From Stakelama pacifica (GTDB lineage Bacteria; Pseudomonadota; Alphaproteobacteria; Sphingomonadales; Sphingomonadaceae), in NCBI RefSeq assembly GCF_004361835.1, contig NZ_SNWD01000013.1, positions 1 through 64,000 of the forward strand: a stretch of DNA of 64,000 nucleotides, given 5' to 3'. Both the position numbers and the translations under genes were made by a program. How positions within the stretch are numbered: the stretch's first letter is position 1; every line of letters begins with the position of its first letter. A model generated the notes under the pieces. It was not told the DNA's origin. It ran no database searches and saw only the letters and a list, made by a program, of their open reading frames with translations. This document shows positions 27,090 to 35,908 of this stretch, piece after piece.

Positions 27090-27270
27090 ATATCAAGCTG
27101 CGCTCAGGTGGACCTATCCGCGTATTGCGATCCTCGCTACCAATCGTCACCCCAGCGAAAGCCCGGGTCTCCGGAGGCTTGGGGAGAACGGAGCATTGCA
27201 CCTGCAACAGATGCCAGCTTGCGCTGGCATGACGGCAGGGGGATGGGTCGCCATCCATCCAGCCTGGTAT
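27090..27270 (-). mobile_element. MITE-like element, inverted relative to 30456-30631
   Basis: Its reverse complement aligns over nearly its full 181 bp with 30456-30631, sharing blocks such as GGATGGCGACC, GTCATGCCAGCGC, TGCTCCGTTCTCCCCA and GCAATACGCGGA. Its ends (ATATCAAGCTGC and CCAGCCTGGTAT) are decayed versions of the ATACCAAGCTGC ends. Non-coding. Confidence 0.65.
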
Positions 27271-27294
27271 AACCCGTGACGCGCGCCGGACGTT

Positions 27295-27753
27295 TCAGAG
27301 CGTCAGGGTCAGGAAGCGGCTGAACGGGTCGCCGTCTTTATAGTCGCCGAACGCAGCGCAGTCGGTAAAGCCAGCCGCGCGGTACAGCTTGTGGGCGGGT
27401 TCGAAGCTCGCCCCCGATCCGGTTTCGAGGCTTAGCCGCTGATAGCCCCGCGCCCGCGCCGTGGCGATGATATGGGTGAGCAGCATCGCCCCAACGCCCC
27501 GGCGCAGATGGTCGGGATGGGTGCGCATCGATTTGATCTCGCCATGGGCGGCGTCGAGCGCTTTCAGCGCGCCGCAGCCTGCCACGACATCGCCGTCCCA
27601 CACGGTCCAGAAGGTGACCGAGGGGATGCGCAGGCCCGAGAGGTCGAGAAAATGACAACTGTCGCGGGGGCTGTGGGCCAGCATCCCCGCAGCATGGAGT
27701 TCGAGCAGCGCCTGAACCTGCGGATCATCCAGTCCGCCTTCGACGATTCGCAT
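27295..27753 (-). CDS. GNAT-family N-acetyltransferase
   Basis: The protein has 152 residues from MRIVEGGLDD, preceded by GGAGGGAC. The acetyl-CoA loop is THPDHLRRGVGAMLLTHI (about residues 83-100), followed by YQRLSLETGSGASFEPAHKLYRAAGF. An YsnE/PanZ-like small-molecule or protein acetyltransferase is likely; the acceptor is unknown. The gene follows the M14 peptidase gene after 50 nt on the same strand. Confidence 0.88.
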   Translation of the reverse strand: MRIVEGGLDDPQVQALLELHAAGMLAHSPRDSCHFLDLSGLRIPSVTFWTVWDGDVVAGCGALKALDAAHGEIKSMRTHPDHLRRGVGAMLLTHIIATARARGYQRLSLETGSGASFEPAHKLYRAAGFTDCAAFGDYKDGDPFSRFLTLTL

Positions 27754-27803
27754 CGCCCGTCCCTCCGGATGGTGGGCGGGACTTTCGCCCCGCCCCCTTC
27801 GCA

Positions 27804-28922
27804 TCAGATTTCGTCGATCATCCCGGCCAGCGTGTCGAGGCACGCATGAGCGAGCGTCTTGCACCGCTCGGGCGACCATGCGCGCGCCGCATCGGCGTTC
27901 GGATCGTGATCCTTGAACGGCATTTCCAGCGTCATCGACACCGCACCGAACCGCTCGGCAAGCTGGTTGGTCGAAAGCGCCAGATTGGCTTTTCCGGGCG
28001 GCGATTTGTCATAGCCCTTTTCGGTCTGGAAATCGGGCGTCGCAGCCTCCAGCCGGCGGGCATAGTCGTAGAATTTCTCGCCCAGCGCGTCCGTCCAGCT
28101 GGGGATACCCTCAAAGCCGGCGAGGAAGTTGGCGGGAATCGCTTCGTCGCCATGCACATCCATCGCAAAATCGACGCCGGTTTCGTCCATCCGCTTCAGC
28201 GTCAGGAAGACTTCGGGGCTCTTTTCCATCGACGGCCCATGCCATTCCCGGTTCAGGTTGACGCCCACCGCATTGGTGCGCAGATGGCCGCGAAAACTGC
28301 CGTCCGGGTTCATGTTCGGGATGATGTGGAACGTCGCCTTTTGCCGGAGTGCCTTCGCTGTCGCGTCTGATTCGTCGGTCAGCTTTTCCAGCGCGCCTTC
28401 CATCCACCATTCGGCCATCGTCTCGCCGGGATGCTGACGCGCATAGAGCCAAACCTGTTTGGGACCGCTGCCGAAGGTCAGATAATCCATCGCGCGCCCG
28501 TCGAGCGTCTTGCCCAGCTCGCGATGCGACACGCCCGGCTTTGCCGCCATATCGGCGACAAGCTGGTTATGCCGTTCGACCGTATAAGGCGCGAAATAGG
28601 CAAACCATGCCACATCGCTGTCGATATCGGCGGTGATGGTCAGCACGCCATCGCTATATTCGGTCGGCGTGGTCACCCAATCGTGCCGATCCTTGCTCAT
28701 CCGGGCGGCATAGCCGGGCCAGCCGCCCGGAAACGCCGAATTGCCCGCATTGACGATGCGCAGGCTCAGGCGTCGGCCGTTCGCCCCCGCAACGCGGAAG
28801 TAGAACCATTGGTAGAAATCGGAATCCTTGTCCTTCACGATTTCCAGATCGATCCGGTCGCCACTGGACCCGACCGTGCGGATGTTCCCGCCGTCAAAGG
28901 CGGCATTGATTTCGATGCTCAT
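27804..28922 (-). CDS. M14-family zinc carboxypeptidase (cytosolic carboxypeptidase-like)
   Basis: The protein has 372 residues and no signal peptide. An N-terminal beta-sandwich domain (about residues 1-125) precedes the M14 catalytic domain. Zinc ligands are in ARQHPGE (His and Glu) and the later MDVHGDE (His). The substrate-binding run is NPDGSFRGHLRTNAVGVNLNREW, and the catalytic Glu is in MTLEMPFKD. This two-domain layout matches bacterial relatives of eukaryotic cytosolic carboxypeptidases. Its ATG overlaps the stop of the lipoprotein gene (ATGA). Confidence 0.9.
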   Translation of the reverse strand: MSIEINAAFDGGNIRTVGSSGDRIDLEIVKDKDSDFYQWFYFRVAGANGRRLSLRIVNAGNSAFPGGWPGYAARMSKDRHDWVTTPTEYSDGVLTITADIDSDVAWFAYFAPYTVERHNQLVADMAAKPGVSHRELGKTLDGRAMDYLTFGSGPKQVWLYARQHPGETMAEWWMEGALEKLTDESDATAKALRQKATFHIIPNMNPDGSFRGHLRTNAVGVNLNREWHGPSMEKSPEVFLTLKRMDETGVDFAMDVHGDEAIPANFLAGFEGIPSWTDALGEKFYDYARRLEAATPDFQTEKGYDKSPPGKANLALSTNQLAERFGAVSMTLEMPFKDHDPNADAARAWSPERCKTLAHACLDTLAGMIDEI

Positions 28923-29512
28923 TTGACTGTGATAGTGATCCCGGATTCGCCCGGGAACCCCTTGAAGAGTGCAGCGGCCAGACGCTGGGCGAGGTCGGAG
29001 GTCGCATTGTCCTTTTCGCCAACCACCGACTGGGTAACCGCGCGGCCTTCCCAAACCACGGTGTCGTCGCTCCTGCGGCGTAGCTGCACGGCGAGTTCCG
29101 TGCCGATCACCTGACGCGGGCCGCCGCCGATTCCGACCGAGGCACCGCCGCCCACGCCGACATTACCGCCGAACGATCCGCCGCCCAGCCCGATGCGAAA
29201 GGGCGATTGCTTCTCGATCACGCCCATCGGCGCGCGGGTGAGCGACATTCCGACGATATAGCCCGACGACGCCACATCCTTTGTCGGCACGAAGTCGAGC
29301 GCGGTCAGCTGCGCCTGAACCGCATCGGCAAATGCCTGATATTCCGGGCTGATCGTGTCGTTGGTTCGCAGCGGTTCGACGGTGAAGGTCGTGCGCGCGA
29401 TTGGGCCGTCAAGATGATAGCGGGTGGCATCGACCGGCGCCTGATTGTAACTGGCGCACCCGGACAGGGCGAGCGCCGCCGCGCCGATGACGAACAAACT
29501 GCTACGCTTCAT
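28919..29512 (-). CDS. DUF4136-type lipoprotein
   Basis: The protein has 197 residues. The signal peptide ends in lipobox LSGC (Cys19). The body (ARTTFTVEP, YQAFADAVQAQLTALDF, then VQLRRRSDDTVVWEGRAVT) resembles DUF4136 proteins. A Gly-rich segment (about residues 109-132, RIGLGGGSFGGNVGVGGGASVGIGGG as a pattern of GG repeats) is unusual and flexible. Probably in the outer membrane; function unknown. It is translationally coupled to the M14 gene. Confidence 0.8.
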   Translation of the reverse strand: MKRSSLFVIGAAALALSGCASYNQAPVDATRYHLDGPIARTTFTVEPLRTNDTISPEYQAFADAVQAQLTALDFVPTKDVASSGYIVGMSLTRAPMGVIEKQSPFRIGLGGGSFGGNVGVGGGASVGIGGGPRQVIGTELAVQLRRRSDDTVVWEGRAVTQSVVGEKDNATSDLAQRLAAALFKGFPGESGITITVK

Positions 29513-29590
29513 GTCTTGCTCCCGCTGGGCTGTGTTGTTTCTCTATGGCAGAACGATTGCGCGGGTGAAATGGGTTCCGTTTGCGACGGC

Positions 29591-29619
29591 TTGACTCAAG
29601 GCGGCGACAGGCCTAGGTG
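29591..29619 (+). promoter_or_regulatory. possible sigma70-type promoter of rpmJ
   Basis: TTGACT at 29591-29596, a 17-nt spacer, then TAGGTG at 29614-29619, about 50 nt before rpmJ. The -10 element is weak. Confidence 0.4.
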
Positions 29620-29667
29620 ACCGCTTCGAAATTTTCCGCACAAATAGCCATTAAACGGGATCGATCC

Positions 29668-29793
29668 ATGAAGATCGTGAATTCACTGAAGTCGCTCAAG
29701 AACCGGCACCGCGATAACCGCGTGATCCGTCGTCGCGGGCGTACCTATGTCATCAACAAGACGGTTCGTAAGTTCAAGGCCCGCCAGGGCTGA
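29668..29793 (+). CDS. rpmJ: 50S ribosomal protein bL36
   Basis: The protein has 41 residues: [18 protein letters not shown], then [23 protein letters not shown]. It is the cysteine-free, zinc-independent longer form of bL36 found in many alphaproteobacteria (YkgO type). It is very basic. The HAD gene starts 5 nt after its stop, so the two are probably co-transcribed. Confidence 0.95.
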   Translation: MKIVNSLKSLKNRHRDNRVIRRRGRTYVINKTVRKFKARQG

Positions 29794-29798
29794 ACTCC

Positions 29799-30419
29799 AT
29801 GGCGGGACGTGCAAAAGCCGTTATCTTCGATATCGGCAACGTCCTGTTCCATTGGGATCCGCGCTATCTGTACGAGCGCCTGATCGACGACGATCGGGCG
29901 CTTGATGCGTTCGTGCGTGATGTCGTCACGCAGGAATGGCATTTCCAGCATGATGCCGGACGCGACTTTGCCGAAACATCGGCAGAGCTTGCCGCGCTGT
30001 ATCCGCAGCACGCCGACCTGATCGCCGCATGGGGCCCGCGCTTTAACGAAAGCATCAGCGGGCCGGTGCCGGGCATGCACGAAATCGTCGCCGAGCTCGA
30101 TTCGGCGGGCGTGCCCATCTTTGGCATCACCAATTTCTCGCACGAATTCTGGCCGCCTTTCCGCGCCGAATGGGAAAGCGTGTTCGCGCCCTTCCGCGAT
30201 GTGGTGGTTTCGGGCGAAGAGAGACTGGTGAAGCCCGATCCGGCGATTTACCGGCTGGCGCTGGACCGCTTCGGGCTGGAGCCGCAGGACGCGGTGTTCG
30301 TCGACGATAACCCCAATAATGTCGCGGCAGCGGCTGCGCTGGGCATCGACGCAGTGCAGTTCACCGACGCGGCGGCGTTCCGCGCGAAACTGGTCGAGGC
30401 GCGGTTGCTGCCGGGTTGA
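29799..30419 (+). CDS. HAD-family phosphatase/hydrolase
   Basis: The protein has 206 residues. HAD motif 1 is VIFDIGNVLFHWD (nucleophile Asp10; Gly rather than Asp at +2), motif 2 GITNFS, motif 3 Lys in RLVKPDPAIYRLAL and motif 4 FVDDNPNNVAAA. The cap is small and helical. It resembles the YihX branch (sugar-1-phosphate phosphatase-like), but the substrate is not readable. Follows rpmJ by 5 nt. Confidence 0.88.
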   Translation: MAGRAKAVIFDIGNVLFHWDPRYLYERLIDDDRALDAFVRDVVTQEWHFQHDAGRDFAETSAELAALYPQHADLIAAWGPRFNESISGPVPGMHEIVAELDSAGVPIFGITNFSHEFWPPFRAEWESVFAPFRDVVVSGEERLVKPDPAIYRLALDRFGLEPQDAVFVDDNPNNVAAAAALGIDAVQFTDAAAFRAKLVEARLLPG

Positions 30420-30455
30420 GGGTTGGCGGGAAGCGCGTTTTCTGGCCGGCCACTT

Positions 30456-30631
30456 ATACCAAGCTGCATGGATGGCGACCGATCCCACGCCGTCATGCCA
30501 GCGCTGGCATCCGCTGCAGGTGCGCTGCTCCGTTCTCCCCAGGCCGCCGGAGACCCCAGCTTTCGCCGGGGTGACGGCTGGTGGGTAGGACCGCAATACG
30601 CGGACAGGTCCGCATCAACGCAGCTTGGTAT
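30456..30631 (+). mobile_element. MITE-like element with 12-bp terminal inverted repeats
   Basis: It begins ATACCAAGCTGC (30456-30467) and ends with the exact complement (30620-30631). The inside includes a CGTCATGCCAGCGCTGGCAT hairpin-like block and a GCTTTCGCCGGGGTGACGGC block. It is 176 bp with no coding capacity. An inverted, diverged copy lies at 27090-27270. It fills most of the 262-nt gap between the HAD gene and sodC. Confidence 0.7.
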
Positions 30632-30681
30632 TAGCCGCCGGGAGGAAGGGTTCCTCCGGGCGGCATTGAGGTCTTTGCCGG

Positions 30682-31281
30682 TCAGCTCGCCGCTTTGAAC
30701 ACGCCGCAGGCGATGCGGTCGCCATTGCCGTCTGCGGCTTTCATGCCGGGATTGTCCTTGCGCTGGTGGATCATGAAGGACGAGCCGTCGCCTTCCATCA
30801 TACCGGCAAGCGTCACGCCGTCGCTGAGCGTATATTCGAGCGTACCGTTGCCGTCCTGCCCGACTTCGACCATCGCATTCTTGCTGTCATCCGCGGTGCT
30901 TTCATTGCCAAGGCCCATCGCCTTGTCGAACGGTGCCCAATGGGGGCCGGACGCCATGAAATTGGGCGTGCAGGTGCCGACATCATGGATATGCGCGCCA
31001 TGCGGTCCGGCGGGCAGGCCCTGGACCTTGATCGTCATCTGTACGCCGTCGGGAAGCTGCATCGCCGTGACGGTGCCGACATCCTTGCCATCGGCGGTCT
31101 GCAGCGTCGCCATCGCCTCGGTCGGCTGAGCGGTTGCGCTGTTGCCGGTCATCATCGTGTCGGTTGCCGTCATATTGTCGGCGGCAGCCATATTGTCGGT
31201 GGCGGCGGTTTGCGTTTCGGGAGAATTGCAGGCCGCAAGACTCATGGTCAGGACGGCGGCGGAGATCATCTTGATGCGCAT
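30682..31281 (-). CDS. sodC: SodC-like superoxide dismutase lipoprotein lacking zinc-site histidines
   Basis: The protein has 199 residues from MRIKMIS (GAAGGAGCG before it). Lipobox LAAC (Cys18) and a Thr/Ala/Met-rich linker precede the Cu/Zn SOD fold. The four copper-site histidines can be placed: H97 and H99 (HGAHIHDVGTC), H114 (GPHWAP) and H172 (SFMIHQ). The disulfide cysteines are C104 and C192 (GDRIACGVF). The segment that normally carries two zinc-binding His (about 115-140) contains none. A copper-only SOD-like envelope protein is likely; activity is inference. Confidence 0.88.
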   Translation of the reverse strand: MRIKMISAAVLTMSLAACNSPETQTAATDNMAAADNMTATDTMMTGNSATAQPTEAMATLQTADGKDVGTVTAMQLPDGVQMTIKVQGLPAGPHGAHIHDVGTCTPNFMASGPHWAPFDKAMGLGNESTADDSKNAMVEVGQDGNGTLEYTLSDGVTLAGMMEGDGSSFMIHQRKDNPGMKAADGNGDRIACGVFKAAS

Positions 31282-31412
31282 TGGTCGCTCCTTCACTGGT
31301 GCTGAACGTCATCAGCAATCGAGGCGGCTTTGGGTTCCCTTGCCCGGGACAGGGTAGACCCGGAACCGCCCTACCCTATCCCGAACGCGGCGCGAAGCGC
31401 CCGCCGATCCTC

Positions 31413-33326
31413 CTATTGCGCCAATGGCAGTAACACCGCGCTTTTCGCCATGCCGCCATGTTCGATGCTGACTGTCGCCTTCTGATAATCGCCCGGTTTG
31501 GCGAAGAAGATATTCTTCACATATTTCTGCGGGTTGCGATCATAGACGGGGAAGAGGCTCGACTGGATCTGCACCATGATGCGGTGGCCGGGCTTCACCT
31601 CGTAATTCACGGTGGGCAGGCGGAACTTATATTCCTGCACCTTGCCCGCCGGAATAGGTGAGGGGTCGGAGAGGCTGTCGCGATAGCGGCCGCGGAAAAT
31701 GTCCATCGCGATCGGCAATTGATAGCCGCCCATTTCGGGGTTTTCCGGATAGGTGGCGGGATAAACGTCGATCAGCTTCACGACGAAATCGCCATCGGTG
31801 CCGGTGGTCTTTGCAAAGATATCGGCAACCGGCGCACCGTGGATCGTCACCGTCTTTGTCAGTACCGGCGTGGTGTAGGAAACCACATCCGACCGATCGG
31901 CGACGAAGCGCTGATCCTGAACCAGCCAGGTACGCCAGCGATCCTCATCCCCCGCGACGATCGGCCGCTGAATATAGGGCACCGGCTTTGCGGGGTCGGA
32001 GACATAGCTGTCCTCCCCCTGCCCGCCCGGCGTTTCGAAGCCCAGCCCCTTATCCGCCTGAAGATACAACGGGGTCATCGTGCGGTCGGCATTCACCTTC
32101 CAGTCGGCGAAGCTGTCCCAGTGATTTTCGGCGGGGTTGTAGATCATCGCGGATGGCAGCGGATGGGCGGGCGCACCATCCTTCAGATATTGGTCAAAAA
32201 ACGGGATCATCACCTGTTGCCGGAAATCGGCGGCGGTATCGCCATTCCATTTCAGCGGGCCGAGATTCCATGCCGAACGGTTGATCTGGCTATGCCACCA
32301 CGGCCCGATGACGAGATGGTTGGTCGCGCCATATCCGGCCTTTTCCATCGCTTCCCAGCTATGCACCGCGCCGTAAATATCTTCCTGATCCCAAAAGCCC
32401 TGAAGCCACATGGTGGGGACATTGGAGGGTTTCGCCGCAACCATGCGATCGACCGCCTGTAACTGCCAGAAGGCATTATACGCGGGGTTCGCCGACAGGC
32501 GCTGCCAGAAGGGAAGTTTGTCGACGCCGTTCGCCTTTGCGATGTCGCCCACCGATCCCTGCAACCAGAAATCATATTCGTCGCGGGTATCGCGCGGCAT
32601 GGCGGGGCCGCTGCCCGCCTCGGTCATCTGCCCGGTGAAATAATCGAGGTTGCTGGTGCGGAACGCACCGTAATGGAACCAGTCATCGCCCATCCAGCCA
32701 TCGACCATCGGGCTTTCCGGTGCGGCGACCTTCAATGCCGGGTGCGGATCGAGCAGCGCCATGGCGACTGTCCAGCCGTCATAGGACGAACCGATCATCC
32801 CGACCCGGCCGTTGGTCCCCTGCACATTCTTCACCAGCCAGTCGATCGTGTCCCAGGCGTCGGTGGTGTCGTCGGTGGTTCCGGGGTTGAGGGGGCCGCG
32901 CGGCGGGCGCACCATCACATAATCGCCCTCCGAACCATATTTGCCGCGAATATCCTGCCAGACGAGGATATGCGTGCCGTCCGCCCAGTCGGTATCGCCC
33001 GACCAGACGGCGTCCTTCATCTTCGGGCTGTTATTGGGCGCAAAACCGCTGGCATTGTACGGTGTGCGTTCGAGCAGGATGGGAAGGTCCTTCGCGCCCT
33101 TCGGCACCATGATGACGGTGTGCAGCTTCACCCCGTCGCGCATCGGGATCATCACATCGGTCTTGGTATAATCAAAGCCGGTCTTCGGCGCCTGCCAGTC
33201 GGCGGGAATGTCGCTGCCCGTCTGCACCATTTCGGGAGTGACCTTGCCCGACTGGTAAGGAGCAGCGCCGATCAGGCTGGCAGCGATACCGGCAAGCAGC
33301 GCCGAACGGATCATCGGTGTCTTCAT
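31413..33326 (-). CDS. alpha-amino acid ester hydrolase-like S15/CocE-family protein (second copy)
   Basis: The protein has 637 residues from the ATG at 33326 (AAGGGGG before it); a GTG at 33341 overlaps the upstream gene. Signal peptide, then alpha/beta hydrolase with nucleophile Ser near residue 181 in GSSYDG, cap domain, FWDQEDIYGA (catalytic Asp plus acidic pair), catalytic His in GPWWHS, and a C-terminal jelly roll. The acidic cluster (WDQED and PMVDGWMGDDW) is what alpha-amino acid ester hydrolases use to bind the substrate amino group. Natural role unknown. It follows its paralogue after 11 nt. Confidence 0.87.
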   Translation of the reverse strand: MKTPMIRSALLAGIAASLIGAAPYQSGKVTPEMVQTGSDIPADWQAPKTGFDYTKTDVMIPMRDGVKLHTVIMVPKGAKDLPILLERTPYNASGFAPNNSPKMKDAVWSGDTDWADGTHILVWQDIRGKYGSEGDYVMVRPPRGPLNPGTTDDTTDAWDTIDWLVKNVQGTNGRVGMIGSSYDGWTVAMALLDPHPALKVAAPESPMVDGWMGDDWFHYGAFRTSNLDYFTGQMTEAGSGPAMPRDTRDEYDFWLQGSVGDIAKANGVDKLPFWQRLSANPAYNAFWQLQAVDRMVAAKPSNVPTMWLQGFWDQEDIYGAVHSWEAMEKAGYGATNHLVIGPWWHSQINRSAWNLGPLKWNGDTAADFRQQVMIPFFDQYLKDGAPAHPLPSAMIYNPAENHWDSFADWKVNADRTMTPLYLQADKGLGFETPGGQGEDSYVSDPAKPVPYIQRPIVAGDEDRWRTWLVQDQRFVADRSDVVSYTTPVLTKTVTIHGAPVADIFAKTTGTDGDFVVKLIDVYPATYPENPEMGGYQLPIAMDIFRGRYRDSLSDPSPIPAGKVQEYKFRLPTVNYEVKPGHRIMVQIQSSLFPVYDRNPQKYVKNIFFAKPGDYQKATVSIEHGGMAKSAVLLPLAQ

Positions 33327-33337
33327 GGAAACCCCCT

Positions 33338-35254
33338 TCACTTCGCCACCACCGGCAGGTCGATATAGCTGGCATTCGGGCCGGAGACGGTCACCTTTTG
33401 CGTCGCCTTTTTGAAATCGGCGGGCTTGGCGAAGAAGATGTTCTTCACGAAGGTCTGGGGGTTGCGGTCGTACAGCGGGAACCAGCTCGACTGGACCTGC
33501 ACCATGATGCGATGGCCGGGCAGGAACACATGGTCGGCGTTGGGCAGGTCAAACGTATATTCGAGCGGCTTATCGGGCGTGATCGGCTTCGCTTCGGCAA
33601 GCGATTCGCGGTAACGGCCCCGGAAAATGTCCATCGCGATCGGGAATTCATAACCGCCCATTTCGGGCTTTGCGGGCACCTGATCGGGATAGACGTCGAT
33701 CAGCTTCACCACCCAGTCGCTATCGGTGCCCGAGGTGGAGGCGTGGAGGTGCACGATCGGCTGACCCGCAATCGTCACCGGCTTGGTCAGCACCTCGCTG
33801 GTGAAGGTCAGCACGTCGGGACGCGAGGCAGCGAAACGCTGATCATCGGTCAGCCATTGGTGCCAGGTCGATCCGGCGGCATAGACCGGCGGGATCGGGC
33901 GCGGGCGATAGGTGACCGGATGCGCCGGGTCGGAGACATAGTCCGCCGTCTGCACCGGCCCCGCCGCCTTGTCGAAGCCGAGGCCGCCATCGGGCTTCAG
34001 ATAGAGCGGATCGGTCGCCTTTGCCTCGGGCCAGTTTTGCAGCCGCTGCCATTCATTGGTGCCCGACTGGAACACCGTAACCGGCGCGACGTCCATCGGC
34101 GTGCCTTTGAGATAATGCGACAGGAACGGCGCGAGCACGTGCCAGCGCCACCATTTCGCCGTGTCCTGATCCCAGTCGATATTGCCCAGCGACGACCCTT
34201 CGCGCACTTCCTGACCATGGTACCACGGCCCCATGGTCATATAGATCATGTCGTTGTTCACATCTTTGGGCTTCAGCGCCTTGAACACCGCCGGGGCGCC
34301 GTAAATATCCTCCTGATCCCATTGCCCGTCGACCAGCATCATCGGCACTTTCAGCGGATGGCCGGCAAGAATCTTGTCCATCGCCTGTTGCTGCCAGAAT
34401 TCATCATACGCGGGATGTTCGCTGATCTTCTTCCAGAAGCCGATCTGCCCCAGATTATGCTGCGCCGCCGCCGCACCGGCAGAGCCCGCACGCAGATAAT
34501 AGTCATAATCGTCATAGACGGTGGAGAACCACGGATTGGAGTTCGCCTTCGTCGCCTCCTGCTCCCAGATATAGGTCATGTTGGTTTCGCGCAGCGCGCC
34601 ATTGTGGAACCAGTCATCGCCGCGCCAGCCATCGACCATCGGGTTCATCGGCACTGCGACTTTCAGCGCCGGATGCGGGTCGATCGTCGCGGTCAGCGAC
34701 AGATAGCCGTCATAAGAAATGCCCAGAATCCCGACCTTCTTGTTGGATTCGGGAACGTTTTTGACCAGCCAGTCGATCGTGTCATACGTGTCGGTGCTAT
34801 CGTCGGTGTCAGTCGGATTCAGCTTCGTGCCGTGCGGCGGCGGGTTCATCATATAGATGCCCTCCGACCCGTATTTGCCGCGCACATCCTGAATGACGCG
34901 GATATAACCGCCCTTGATGATCACATCGGCGGGACCGTCCGAATGCTGCAGCACTTCGGCAAGGTTCGCGCTGCTCCCTGCCCCGCCGGTCATCCCTTCG
35001 GCATTGTACGGCGTGCGGGTGAGCAGGATCGGCGCATCCTTCGCGCCCTTGGGGATCAGGATGACGGTGTGCAGCTTCACCCCGTCGCGCATCGGAATAT
35101 CGACGACGCGCTTTTCGTAATTCCACCCCTGATGCGACAGGTTCAGCTCGGCCGGTCGTTCGTCATATTGCTGGTTGGGATTTTGGCTCTGCGCCTGCGC
35201 TCCCCCTGCCAGAAGTGCGATGGAAGCCGCGGCGGCGAGAAGGTGGATGCGCAT
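33338..35254 (-). CDS. alpha-amino acid ester hydrolase-like S15/CocE-family protein (first copy)
   Basis: The protein has 638 residues. Signal peptide ends AQAQ near residue 22. The same features as the next gene are present: LGISYDGYLSL (nucleophile Ser), MVDGWRGDDWFHNGALR, GQWDQEDIYGA (Asp plus acidic cluster) and MGPWYHGQ (His), then a jelly-roll C-terminus. The two proteins align over full length, so they arose by duplication, but they have diverged widely. Such enzymes hydrolyse or transfer alpha-amino acyl groups, including beta-lactam side chains. First gene of a two-gene unit. Confidence 0.87.
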   Translation of the reverse strand: MRIHLLAAAASIALLAGGAQAQSQNPNQQYDERPAELNLSHQGWNYEKRVVDIPMRDGVKLHTVILIPKGAKDAPILLTRTPYNAEGMTGGAGSSANLAEVLQHSDGPADVIIKGGYIRVIQDVRGKYGSEGIYMMNPPPHGTKLNPTDTDDSTDTYDTIDWLVKNVPESNKKVGILGISYDGYLSLTATIDPHPALKVAVPMNPMVDGWRGDDWFHNGALRETNMTYIWEQEATKANSNPWFSTVYDDYDYYLRAGSAGAAAAQHNLGQIGFWKKISEHPAYDEFWQQQAMDKILAGHPLKVPMMLVDGQWDQEDIYGAPAVFKALKPKDVNNDMIYMTMGPWYHGQEVREGSSLGNIDWDQDTAKWWRWHVLAPFLSHYLKGTPMDVAPVTVFQSGTNEWQRLQNWPEAKATDPLYLKPDGGLGFDKAAGPVQTADYVSDPAHPVTYRPRPIPPVYAAGSTWHQWLTDDQRFAASRPDVLTFTSEVLTKPVTIAGQPIVHLHASTSGTDSDWVVKLIDVYPDQVPAKPEMGGYEFPIAMDIFRGRYRESLAEAKPITPDKPLEYTFDLPNADHVFLPGHRIMVQVQSSWFPLYDRNPQTFVKNIFFAKPADFKKATQKVTVSGPNASYIDLPVVAK

Positions 35255-35468
35255 GAATGTCCCTCATGTAATGTTGTTTTATATCATTTGCTGCATTGGA
35301 TCGCAGTCTGTCCAGAGCAAAGTCCCTCCTTATCGGCCCGGTGTAAACGGCCTTTTTCCCACGCAGTGCGTCGGGGTTGCTTTTGCTGCAGGGATTCGCA
35401 GATCAGGCGCTTGTCGCTATCGTCACGGGCCGGGATAACGAATCCATACGCAAAAGAGGGTTAGCGCG

Positions 35469-35789
35469 ATGACCGATATCAGCTTTTCCGACCTTAGCTT
35501 CGGTACGATCTGCCGGATCGCAGTCACGCTCAGCACCTGTTTCTGGATTCCCGTATCGATATTGCTTGGCATCGTCGGCGCGACAGGCGCAACGCCGATC
35601 GAGGGACTGCATCATCATGTGAACGGCTTTGCGGGCTTTGTCGCCGGCGCGGCACAGGGCATTGGAATGTCCGTCGCGATGGACGTCATGCTGGTGGCGG
35701 GAGCCTTGTCCGCGCTGGTTGCGCACAGGCTTTGGGGCGGTGCGACGTTCCGCCTCAAGCTGCGTAAAGCGCCCGGCTCCGTGCAGTAA
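35469..35789 (+). CDS. small membrane protein, unknown function
   Basis: The protein has 106 residues with two to three hydrophobic segments (about 15-37, 52-70 and 72-92), a His cluster (GLHHHVNGF) and a basic tail. AGAGGG lies upstream of the ATG. It reads divergently from the ester hydrolase genes across a 214-nt region in which nothing else was recognised. No family is recognised. Confidence 0.6.
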   Translation: MTDISFSDLSFGTICRIAVTLSTCFWIPVSILLGIVGATGATPIEGLHHHVNGFAGFVAGAAQGIGMSVAMDVMLVAGALSALVAHRLWGGATFRLKLRKAPGSVQ

Positions 35790-35846
35790 TGTTTGTTGCG
35801 GCAAGGATCGCGGCGCGCGCTGCGACGGCGCAAACGGGTCTTGCAC

Positions 35847-35887
35847 GAAAAGGCCCGCCGCTTCCGCAACCGGAAAGGCGGGCCCCT
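35847..35887 (-). terminator. hairpin between convergent genes; terminator for the minus-strand gene
   Basis: GGCCCGCC (35852-35859) pairs with GGCGGGCC (35877-35884). In the minus direction it is followed by TTTT. It starts 22 nt after the stop of the minus-strand gene and may also slow plus-strand transcription. Confidence 0.7.
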
Positions 35888-35908
35888 TTGCGCTACGTGT
35901 GCAGCGGT

